This document shows, piece after piece, positions 18,533-26,551 of a stretch of DNA of 32,801 bases. Location of the stretch: contig CAISTO010000263.1 of NCBI GenBank assembly GCA_903888395.1, forward strand, positions 1 to 32,801, given 5' to 3'. The notes under the pieces are model-generated. The model had not been told where the DNA came from. It did not search any database and worked only from the letters and a program-made list of their open reading frames with translations. Within the stretch, counting starts at the first letter, position 1, and each line of letters opens with the position of its first letter. The position numbers were made by a program, and so were the translations under genes. The DNA comes from an uncultured Bacteroidota bacterium (GTDB lineage Bacteria > Bacteroidota > Bacteroidia > UKL13-3).

Positions 18533-19174
18533 CTAAAATCTAAATGCATATAATTTTGCTACTTGATGAAAAGGATGTCTGTTTCCCATATTGAATGTTA
18601 AACCAAAATCTTCTACAACTTGACGCTTTGAAATATTATTTGCTATATAATTAAATAGGCCAGGAAACAAGGCATCTAACAAATAGGTGTCTTCATTTTC
18701 ACGTTCAAAACCAATGACTACCACCCATTTTTCAAACTTATTATCGCTATCGTGTTCACGATGAAATTTTGAAAGCTTTTCAACATCAATAAAAGTGGAA
18801 TAGGAAGTAGGATGTGGATCAAAAACTTTTTTAAACCAAGTATCTTCAGGTTGACCATTATCTCTTAACGGGCGTGCTATTTTAAATTCAATAATTTTAT
18901 TCCCTAATATTAAGTCTGGCGTTGCTGCACGTCCTGTAATTCCAACATAATTTTGTAAACCTAATGCTATTTTTTGATCCATATTAGGTCTGATAAAAAA
19001 TGCTTCTTCCACCTCACCATTTTTTGATAAATTTGCCATCACCATATCTACAATAAGGTCTTCACTGTAAGGGCCAATTCCTGGCTTGTATTCATTGTCA
19101 TTGTTATTATGACCTGCTAATACTTGATTCAATTGAACCATTGAATTTCCAAAATTTTCTATAAATCTATTCAT
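18533..19174 (-). CDS. Candidate PD-(D/E)XK nuclease
   Basis: ATPDLILGNKIIEFKIARPLRDNG: PD-x(7,8)-ExK spacing with hydrophobic strand context; no recognised subfamily. Confidence 0.5.
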   Translation of the reverse strand: MNRFIENFGNSMVQLNQVLAGHNNNDNEYKPGIGPYSEDLIVDMVMANLSKNGEVEEAFFIRPNMDQKIALGLQNYVGITGRAATPDLILGNKIIEFKIARPLRDNGQPEDTWFKKVFDPHPTSYSTFIDVEKLSKFHREHDSDNKFEKWVVVIGFERENEDTYLLDALFPGLFNYIANNISKRQVVEDFGLTFNMGNRHPFHQVAKLYAFRF

Positions 19175-19204
19175 GTTTTTATTTTTTAATTTTTGTTTTT
19201 CTAA

Positions 19205-20053
19205 TTAATTGGAATTGACTGAGAAAAATGAAACATCACCATGACAAGACCAACTTTCGCTTGAAACCTTATAAATAGGTTTTAAGTTTATATTATCATT
19301 ACTTCTTAAAGTTGGATATAATTTAATTGCAGCATAATCCCCATCATTCATGTCTAAATATGGGTCACTGATAAAATATTGAGTTTTTAGTTTTGATAAA
19401 ATTCCCTTCAAGTAACTCCCTGTAGCTTTTGCCAATCCAAAGCCAGCACCATATCTTACATGGGTAATGTGTGAAACTTCAGCCGCTGACTTTATTAATT
19501 GATCGGCAAAATATTCGTTTTCCACGTTTGCATATATTAAATTCACATCAAAATAACCATACTTGTTTGACCAAACTTCTAATAACATGTATGCAACTTT
19601 TTTAGGGTTTTTGCTTATGTCTGTAAAATCTACTAACTGCCTATCCACTTTTGCATCCATTGATGGTAAATATTCAAAGCGTTTTACCCTAATGCTTGTT
19701 CTATCATCACTATATAATTCCCACCCACCAATATTGGCATATTCACTGAGTATTAATTCCATTTTAGATCTCGGGTTAACAAAATTTTCGGTCATTTGCT
19801 CCGGAAACAATTTGTCGAAATAGGGTGTATAATAATCGGTGTAAATGAAAATATCTGGCTGCTCCCATTTATTCCCTTTTTTCATGCGTTCGGCACAATA
19901 CTTTTCATTTAAGAAAATAAGGTTTCTGAAATCGTCTCCACAGGAAGGATACCAAGCTATTTTAGGATTGTTTGATTCGTCCATTGTATTTAATAAGGCA
20001 TCAAAATGTCCTTTATTATTTCCGTTTAATTGCTTTAAAAACTGTAATGACAT
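19205..20053 (-). CDS. Uncharacterised protein with WYPSCGDDFR motif
   Basis: 282-aa ORF between the small paralogue and the nuclease candidate; IAWYPSCGDDFRNLIFLNEKYC near N-terminus. Confidence 0.55.
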   Translation of the reverse strand: MSLQFLKQLNGNNKGHFDALLNTMDESNNPKIAWYPSCGDDFRNLIFLNEKYCAERMKKGNKWEQPDIFIYTDYYTPYFDKLFPEQMTENFVNPRSKMELILSEYANIGGWELYSDDRTSIRVKRFEYLPSMDAKVDRQLVDFTDISKNPKKVAYMLLEVWSNKYGYFDVNLIYANVENEYFADQLIKSAAEVSHITHVRYGAGFGLAKATGSYLKGILSKLKTQYFISDPYLDMNDGDYAAIKLYPTLRSNDNINLKPIYKVSSESWSCHGDVSFFSVNSN

Positions 20054-20063
20054 ATAGTAATAT

Positions 20064-20525
20064 TTAAATTGTTTGTAATGAATTTGATTGAATAGTTTCG
20101 AGAAAATGATATTTGGATAATACAGGAATCATGGCCTCCACATCATAATCTCTAACTATGCTTACCATACTTATACCATCTTCATTTAATTGTTCATAAT
20201 CGAATGAATCAAATTCAATTTCATGATTTACATTGAAACCTAATTCTACCATTATTATTTCAGAACCGTCATACCATATCTTTTGATTTTCGATAATTTT
20301 TGCCGAGTTACTAGCCATTAATGTGGCCAATCTAATGAGTAAATAGGCATCTTTATTACCATCTGTTTCCTCATCAATGAAACAGTTAAAAAAAGATACT
20401 CTGTCAATTGCTTCTTCCGGATTGCCAAAATCTTCAATTTGGAAATGCTTGTAAAGCGTTTTTAAATCTGCTAATGAAATAGCATCAAGATCAAATTTGA
20501 ATTGGTGTGTTTTATTTTTCATCAT
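20064..20525 (-). CDS. Hypothetical protein, paralogue of 18055..18492
   Basis: See 18055..18492. Confidence 0.65.
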   Translation of the reverse strand: MMKNKTHQFKFDLDAISLADLKTLYKHFQIEDFGNPEEAIDRVSFFNCFIDEETDGNKDAYLLIRLATLMASNSAKIIENQKIWYDGSEIIMVELGFNVNHEIEFDSFDYEQLNEDGISMVSIVRDYDVEAMIPVLSKYHFLETIQSNSLQTI

Positions 20526-20544
20526 TTTAATTATTTTATGAGTA

Positions 20545-20591
20545 CAAAAATATTACATGATGAAACCAATAAGATAAAAAGTAATGTTACT
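20545..20591 (-). promoter_or_regulatory. Palindrome AGTAACATTACT (20580-20591, minus reading) + N27 + TATTTTTG -7 box (20552-20545)
   Basis: Same architecture; upstream of the 20525->16580 gene string. Confidence 0.65.
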
Positions 20592-20615
20592 AATCAAATA
20601 TTATAAAATCAATTT

Positions 20616-21104
20616 ATGGAGAAAATCAATTTGAATTGGTTTTTTATTGAAATTACTTTTACATTTGAATTTATGTATAAATTAGAAAATGAACTAAATT
20701 ATGGCTTTAATATATTCGATGAGAATAATGAAGTTTTTGATAAAATTTCTGGACCTGGCGATCCTGGATCATGGCTAAGTCAGCCTGATAGTCCTGATGT
20801 AGTTGCATTTTTTTCAATACCAATAACTGATGCTATCAATTTTATTAATAAAAGTCTATGCTATAGAGTACAAAGATTTAAATTAGATTCTTCAAAATTG
20901 GAAATTATTGGAACAAGTGAAGAATTTTCGGCATGTATAATAAATTCTATGAATGATGCTTTTGACCTAGCTGAAAAATTAAAAGTTAATTTCTTTTACT
21001 TTTCTGAATGGGATTTTGAACGTACTACAATAATACTTGATAGCAAAGGAAGCAGGGACCCATATAAAACAAAAGACTATATTTATTATTCTAATGAATA
21101 TTAG
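20616..21104 (+). CDS. Hypothetical protein
   Basis: 162-aa ORF, coding-like composition. Confidence 0.5.
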   Translation: MEKINLNWFFIEITFTFEFMYKLENELNYGFNIFDENNEVFDKISGPGDPGSWLSQPDSPDVVAFFSIPITDAINFINKSLCYRVQRFKLDSSKLEIIGTSEEFSACIINSMNDAFDLAEKLKVNFFYFSEWDFERTTIILDSKGSRDPYKTKDYIYYSNEY

Positions 21105-21610
21105 TATTCATCAACTGAGATATCTTCAAAACATTGTGGCCTAATTAATCTTATGCTAGATAAATCCATTGGAACTAATTCTATTCCCGACAAAAGATAA
21201 GAAGTTTTTTCATCAATAAAATTATGACTCTTACTATGTTGAATAAGTTTCTTGTTTTCACCTTCTAATACATAATTCCATATACCAAATTTTTTATAAT
21301 ATAATCTCTCTAAATTTTCCAAATCATTTTCAATTAATGTTAAATATTCAGTATAACATAATTTTCCCGTAATTTTACGTGGAAATGGATGTTCTTTTAC
21401 AAGTTTTGTTTTATTATTTTGTTCTAAAGCAATTAATGCTGCTTTACTGATATATCCTGAGTATAAATTAGTACCATGTGGCAAATAAAAAACACCAGCA
21501 CCCACAATAGTTTCCATCAAAGCTTTTTGCCTACCATTGGTTTCCTTAGCATGATAAATAGGTGCGGTTGAAATGATAAATTTGGCTAATAATTCTATTC
21601 TAGTATTCAT
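21101..21610 (-). CDS. Uncharacterised protein, paralogue of C-terminal part of 21600..22595
   Basis: YHAKETNGRQKALMETIVGAGVFYLP...LYSGYISKAALIAL...EHPFPRKITGKLCYTEYL aligns with YHATTTNDEQRGLLETIIGAGIWYLP...LYSGYASVALLEDI...EHSFPRKVAGNRLYSQYI. Confidence 0.6.
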   Translation of the reverse strand: MNTRIELLAKFIISTAPIYHAKETNGRQKALMETIVGAGVFYLPHGTNLYSGYISKAALIALEQNNKTKLVKEHPFPRKITGKLCYTEYLTLIENDLENLERLYYKKFGIWNYVLEGENKKLIQHSKSHNFIDEKTSYLLSGIELVPMDLSSIRLIRPQCFEDISVDEY

Positions 21611-22595
21611 TCTTATAATGTTTTAAAATGTTTGCCGCTTCATTCCTAATTTCAAGAAACGTTTGATTAACAAATGATTTTTTCTTCAATATTTTTTCTA
21701 AAAGTAATTCATCATTAGTTTCAGTTAATTGCTTGTTTGAGTCTTTATTTGATTTTTTTATACTAACTAACTTACTAAACAACTCTAATGGAAAATTAAC
21801 TAAGTGAATCTCCGCTGCTTCATATGATAAATTATCATTTATAAAATTATCAACGGTAGCAAATTTTTTTAACTTATTATTTTCATTAGTTGTTACAATA
21901 TTAAAACAACCTAATGTTGAAAGATATAACTCCTTCAAAAATTGCGAATTACTATTTACTTCATTAATATACTGTGAGTACAATCTATTTCCGGCAACTT
22001 TTCTAGGAAATGAATGTTCCTCTGTCCATTTAATTTCGTTTAAGTCCTTATTACATATATCTTCTAATAAAGCAACACTGGCATAACCACTATACAATTC
22101 GTTTTTATGCGATGGCAAATACCAAATTCCAGCTCCAATTATAGTTTCTAACAAGCCCCTTTGCTCATCATTAGTTGTGGTTGCATGGTATAATTCTGTG
22201 GTAGCTTTTATCATGTCACTTAACAGCTCACATTTTTCTGTTAAATCATTCAAATCAGTCCCAGTATATTTAATTTTTTCACCGAAATTAATTTCTAAAT
22301 TTAAATTTAACTCTTTGGCAATTGAATACGGGAATACTTTCATTTGCTTTAAAGTGTAAGTATCTTTTTTATAATAAAACCCTTTTTTCTCAATCAGTTT
22401 GGCTTTTTTAAATTCATGTTTTGATACATCCAACTTAAAATGTTCTCTTAAAACATCAGATTGAGTTAGTTTTTCAGCATGGTTATGAATACAATATTCT
22501 AAAAAAGCCCTAATCCAAATTATACTTGAATTCTTACTTTCTTGATTAATTAGTAACACTTCATTGTTTACAAGAATTTGTTTTATTTCTTCCAT
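21600..22595 (-). CDS. Uncharacterised protein with EHSFPRK motif, tandem paralogue of 21101..21610
   Basis: As above; overlaps the next gene by 11 nt. Confidence 0.6.
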   Translation of the reverse strand: MEEIKQILVNNEVLLINQESKNSSIIWIRAFLEYCIHNHAEKLTQSDVLREHFKLDVSKHEFKKAKLIEKKGFYYKKDTYTLKQMKVFPYSIAKELNLNLEINFGEKIKYTGTDLNDLTEKCELLSDMIKATTELYHATTTNDEQRGLLETIIGAGIWYLPSHKNELYSGYASVALLEDICNKDLNEIKWTEEHSFPRKVAGNRLYSQYINEVNSNSQFLKELYLSTLGCFNIVTTNENNKLKKFATVDNFINDNLSYEAAEIHLVNFPLELFSKLVSIKKSNKDSNKQLTETNDELLLEKILKKKSFVNQTFLEIRNEAANILKHYKNEY

Positions 22596-22659
22596 TATTT
22601 ATTTAAAAATAGTACAAGTCAATAATTTTCAATCAATTTATGTATAAATAAAATTTATC

Positions 22660-23574
22660 TTATTTGACCCCTAAAATTTTATTTGTTTTTCTATCTACAA
22701 CATAATGTTTTCCGTCACTTCCTTTGAAAATTTCTACTTTATATTTTAAAAATAATTCTCTAGATTTTTCTTGGTCTAATTCAGCTCCTTCAACATCTGA
22801 AATTTTCATTTTTGCCTCACTTCTTCTTTTATACGCATCCCCCGCATCAGTAGGGTCTAATTCAATTGCTTTTGTAAAATCTAAAATAGATTCATTATAC
22901 ATTTTTAAAAGAAACTTTACTTGTCCTCTATGTATATAAGCTTCTGGGTTAAAACTATTAATCTCAATTGATATATCATAATCATTTATTGCATCTTCGA
23001 AATTTTGCAATTTTAAGTTAACATTTCCCCTATTATAATAACATGTTGTATCAGCTGGTGTTAAATTAATTAGTTTAGTAAAGTCCGCCAATGCTCCTTT
23101 AAAATCCTCAATTTCGTATTTAGCTAATGCTCTTAATTCTATAGCTTCAATATCAGTTTCACTCATATCTACTAAATAATCAAAGTCTAATATTGCAGCG
23201 TAAAAGTCCCTTGTTTCAAATTTTAGATTCCCTCTTTTCCAATAAATGTCTAAATTTGGAGTTTCTGGACTTAATTTAATAGCCATATCATAATCATTAA
23301 TAGCCTCTATATTGTAGAGTAATTTCTCTTTTGCACATCCTCTATTAAAATAACAAATTACATAATTTTCATCTATAGCAATGGCTTTATCAAAATCCGC
23401 TATTGCTCCAATATAATCCTCAATTTTAAACTTTACCTCTCCCCTATGATTATAATAATCCGCATTATTTCCATCTAATTCTATTGCTTTAGTATAGTCG
23501 GATATTGCATTTTCAAATAGATTTGATTCTTCATTTGCAAGTCCAATGTTAAAATATTCTTGTGCTGTTTTCAT
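22660..23574 (-). CDS. Tetratricopeptide repeat protein
   Basis: Multiple TPRs (AISDYTKAIELDGNNADYYNHRGEVKFKIEDYIGAIADFDKAIAIDENY...). Start likely MKTAQEYFNIG at 23574 rather than 23613. Confidence 0.85.
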   Translation of the reverse strand: MKTAQEYFNIGLANEESNLFENAISDYTKAIELDGNNADYYNHRGEVKFKIEDYIGAIADFDKAIAIDENYVICYFNRGCAKEKLLYNIEAINDYDMAIKLSPETPNLDIYWKRGNLKFETRDFYAAILDFDYLVDMSETDIEAIELRALAKYEIEDFKGALADFTKLINLTPADTTCYYNRGNVNLKLQNFEDAINDYDISIEINSFNPEAYIHRGQVKFLLKMYNESILDFTKAIELDPTDAGDAYKRRSEAKMKISDVEGAELDQEKSRELFLKYKVEIFKGSDGKHYVVDRKTNKILGVK

Positions 23575-23757
23575 AATTATAAAATAAAAAACGAATGTAT
23601 CAATAAAATCCAAAAAACTAAAACTAACTAAATAATATTCATTGATAGTTTGAAATATTAAGCATATTTATTAAAACCAAAACTGACTGTCTTTTCCAGT
23701 AATGATTATAATAATTATTATACAAATGTGGTTTAATAAACAACTAAAAAGACAAAT

Positions 23758-23803
23758 AGTAATATTACTAAATTCAAATATTGTAATTAGGTAAATAATT
23801 TTG
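23758..23803 (+). promoter_or_regulatory. Palindrome AGTAATATTACT (23758-23769) + N26 + TAATTTTG -7 box (23796-23803)
   Basis: Same architecture; upstream of 23827..24519. Confidence 0.7.
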
Positions 23804-23826
23804 TAATTATAAAAAATATACACCAT

Positions 23827-24519
23827 ATGACATTATTTACAAAACAATTGCTGATGATTTCAATATTTATATTGATTGCAAATACATTTGTATATGCTAA
23901 AGAGCACAATAAAAAAAAGGTAAAAACCAATTCTTTTTTATCAACTATTTCTAAAAAAATAAATTCAAAATCGATAGCTTTATTTGTAAAACAAATAAAA
24001 AAATATGCTCCAGTCATAGTCATTGGCTTGTTATCTTTTGTTTTTTTGATTACCCTACTTTCGTTGAAACTAGAAGAAAAGGAAAATAAAACTTCGATTA
24101 ATTTCAAGTGGTTCAAAGAATATGAATTGAACACGAGCAAAGCTGCCTACATAAGAGAAGTATTGAAATGGTGTGCTATAAACATGAATGATAAAAAAGT
24201 TAAAACACATCCACTTTTGGAAATCAGTTATCATAAACATAAAAAAAATGCAGGAGTATATTATAGCCATAATAAATTAATTAGAATAAATGTAAACAAC
24301 CACAATAATGTATTGGCTCTTACTGACACTATTATTCACGAATACCAGCACCACTTAGATATGCCATCTCAAAAACACCAAAAAGAATACAATGAATTGA
24401 TAGCAACCATTGGATATTGGAACAATCCATATGAAATAAAGGCCAGGGAAAGTGCTAAAAAACACAGAGAAATTTGCGCAAAGGACATGTGTTCTAAAGG
24501 ATTATTATTGTATAAATAA
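23827..24519 (+). CDS. Membrane-anchored protein with HExxH metallopeptidase-like motif
   Basis: N-terminal hydrophobic segments; TIIHEYQHHLD followed by NPYEIKARE. Confidence 0.55.
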   Translation: MTLFTKQLLMISIFILIANTFVYAKEHNKKKVKTNSFLSTISKKINSKSIALFVKQIKKYAPVIVIGLLSFVFLITLLSLKLEEKENKTSINFKWFKEYELNTSKAAYIREVLKWCAINMNDKKVKTHPLLEISYHKHKKNAGVYYSHNKLIRINVNNHNNVLALTDTIIHEYQHHLDMPSQKHQKEYNELIATIGYWNNPYEIKARESAKKHREICAKDMCSKGLLLYK

Positions 24520-24523
24520 TAGT

Positions 24524-24551
24524 TTCAAAATTCAATTATTATAATTTTGAA
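24524..24551. terminator. Hairpin between convergent genes (TTCAAAATT-N10-AATTTTGAA)
   Basis: 9-bp perfect inverted repeat in the convergent intergenic region; no long U tract. Confidence 0.35.
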
Positions 24552-24598
24552 TACTGCTTCTCCCCTAGTATTTTAGGGCATTGTTCTAATCAAAAATA

Positions 24599-25147
24599 TT
24601 ATAAAGACAAATACAATCTTTCACTGTTAAATTTCGCAATGGGATTTACCCTACCTAAATTCCCGTATACCTCTTTAACAATTTTGTAAGTTGTTTCAAC
24701 CGGCATGTGAATGGTGTCGCTTAACAAGCTGCTGAATAATTCATTCGATTCGTCAATATCACGTTGTTTAATATTTCTAAAATTATAAAATTCAGCTTCC
24801 ATCATCTCAGATATAAACATCCCAGTATAAAAACCTTTAAGCTTATACCTTTCAATAAACTGATTTGCGTTACACCATATGTAAAAATTATTTATATTGT
24901 TTTTTAAAAATGGAATAAAACTTTCATCAATCACATAACCATTTTCTGTATAAAACTGTCCTACTGCTAACAAGCCATTTGGTGATCCATGTCCCATCAT
25001 CATTACCCTATCGCTCAATTTAATTAAATCTATAATTGTTGGTTTATCCGTGTCAGCAGTAACTAATGTTTTATTTGGAATGCTAGCATATATGAAATCT
25101 AAAAAATCTGTTGTGCTGTCTTGTGGATGTATAATTAGTGTTTTCAT
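24599..25147 (-). CDS. Uncharacterised protein (GHGSPNGL ... IWCNAN)
   Basis: RVMMMGHGSPNGLLAVG and NFYIWCNANQF; start placed at ATG 25147 (MKTLIIHPQDS) because the -7 box lies inside the ORF track's longer N-terminus. Confidence 0.55.
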   Translation of the reverse strand: MKTLIIHPQDSTTDFLDFIYASIPNKTLVTADTDKPTIIDLIKLSDRVMMMGHGSPNGLLAVGQFYTENGYVIDESFIPFLKNNINNFYIWCNANQFIERYKLKGFYTGMFISEMMEAEFYNFRNIKQRDIDESNELFSSLLSDTIHMPVETTYKIVKEVYGNLGRVNPIAKFNSERLYLSL

Positions 25148-25151
25148 GCCA

Positions 25152-25198
25152 CAAATTTCATTCAACCAATTTTATAATCAGTATTAAGTAACATTACT
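25152..25198 (-). promoter_or_regulatory. Palindrome AGTAATGTTACT (25187-25198, minus reading) + N27 + GAAATTTG -7-like box (25159-25152)
   Basis: Same architecture, one mismatch in the -7 box. Confidence 0.55.
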
Positions 25199-25268
25199 AA
25201 TTTATAAACTTCATGCATTACTTAAAAGATATATCCTAAATTTTTATATTTTTGATTTACTTAATTAT

Positions 25269-25307
25269 TACTATGCATTAACATTGCATAGTATTGCAAT
25301 AAATTTG
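25269..25307 (+). promoter_or_regulatory. WYL-type operator candidate TACTATGCATTAACATTGCATAGTA (25269-25293) + N6 + TAAATTTG (25300-25307)
   Basis: 9-bp arms; shared with sites at 26498 and 30764, same 6-nt gap to the -7 box. Confidence 0.65.
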
Positions 25308-25360
25308 TTTTAAATCTCAATAATGGGATGTGATATTTAAGTACTAACAATTTAAAAAAT

Positions 25361-26500
25361 ATGGGAGAAAACAAAAAAATTAAACAAGCAGAATTATACC
25401 CACTTTCAAAAAAAGAATTTAAAAAATTATATAACGATGCGTGGAAAAATGGTTGGGTTTATGGTAAATTTTTTCAAGAATTATATGATGAATATTTAAT
25501 AAACTGGGTTTATTTTGTTGATTACCTTGATTTACTTATGGGTTTAAACAATGAAAACAGAAAATACAAAAGAATTCCTGATAACTTTGTAATTGTTAAA
25601 GCAAAAAATCAAAAACCTATATTAATTGAGGCAAAAGATTTTTATAATTTTGATATAGAGATTCCTTTTAATAAATCTAAAAACATTGAAATTCTAATTG
25701 GTGAGGCACCTCCTTATTGGAAAGGAAATGCGGAGGAAAATGAAAAGGCTTATTTCTATAATCCGAGACAAACATATAACAGTCCATGGCTTAATACTCC
25801 TGTAAACTGGAAAAGTAATAAAAGGAAATTTCGAGATAAGAATGAAAAAGAAAAAAATGATTTTTATAAAACAGCAAAACTAGAATTATTAGCAAGTAAA
25901 AGAGTTGTTTTATTTGATATTTTCCCATTCCCAATTATTCAAGATACTAAAGTAAGAACTGAAATTACTGGTGGTTATGCAAATCATATTGAAAATTATT
26001 TTTTAAAAAAGTATACAGAAATTACTGAATATTTAAAATTTAAAGAACAAAATATTACATTTAGTCATGGAATGGTAGCAACTGAATTAGGTTCAATTCA
26101 GTTTCTTTGCGATAAAACAATTGAAAATTTTCCTATATATCAGTCTATTATTAAAAATAGTATTGAATTTAATGCTTTTGATGATTGGGAATCATGGATA
26201 CAAAAACTAATTAACATTACTCCAAACAAAGCTAAAATAAGCGAAGAAAAAACAGATATGAAAAATCATTATTTGAAATATAAAATAAATTATATTCCTA
26301 TTGTAAAAGTAAATTCAGATGAAAAATATGATTTTTCAGATAAGTTGAAATTTATTAGAAATCTCATGGGAATAGATAGTTTATCTATTAATGAATCAGA
26401 TATACAAAAAATATACAAAAAAATAACAATGCTACCAATTTTTATAAAGGGTCAAAGCGTTGTTATTAATGGTATTTTTATAAATGGAAATATATCCTAA
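25361..26500 (+). CDS. Uncharacterised protein (possible uracil-DNA-glycosylase-like fold)
   Basis: 379-aa ORF; IEILIGEAPPYWKGN recalls the GExPG motif A of the UDG superfamily, but assignment is weak. Confidence 0.4.
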   Translation: MGENKKIKQAELYPLSKKEFKKLYNDAWKNGWVYGKFFQELYDEYLINWVYFVDYLDLLMGLNNENRKYKRIPDNFVIVKAKNQKPILIEAKDFYNFDIEIPFNKSKNIEILIGEAPPYWKGNAEENEKAYFYNPRQTYNSPWLNTPVNWKSNKRKFRDKNEKEKNDFYKTAKLELLASKRVVLFDIFPFPIIQDTKVRTEITGGYANHIENYFLKKYTEITEYLKFKEQNITFSHGMVATELGSIQFLCDKTIENFPIYQSIIKNSIEFNAFDDWESWIQKLINITPNKAKISEEKTDMKNHYLKYKINYIPIVKVNSDEKYDFSDKLKFIRNLMGIDSLSINESDIQKIYKKITMLPIFIKGQSVVINGIFINGNIS

Positions 26501-26537
26501 CTCTGCAATCATATTGCAGAGTTATTTAGTATCTTTG
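26498..26537 (+). promoter_or_regulatory. WYL-type operator candidate TAACTCTGCAAT-CAT-ATTGCAGAGTTA (26498-26524) and TATCTTTG -7 box (26530-26537)
   Basis: Perfect 12-bp arms with 3-nt spacer; begins in the stop codon of the upstream gene. Confidence 0.75.
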
Positions 26538-26551
26538 TTAAAAAATTAATT

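Noticed and set aside
23575-23613. MDFIDTFVFYFII N-terminal extension of the TPR protein
   Set aside because: MKTAQEYFNIG at 23574 begins right at the first TPR helix; the extension looks like untranslated AT-rich leader.
25148-25165. MNEICG N-terminal extension of 24599..25165
   Set aside because: The -7-like promoter element lies within this stretch, so it is probably not translated.
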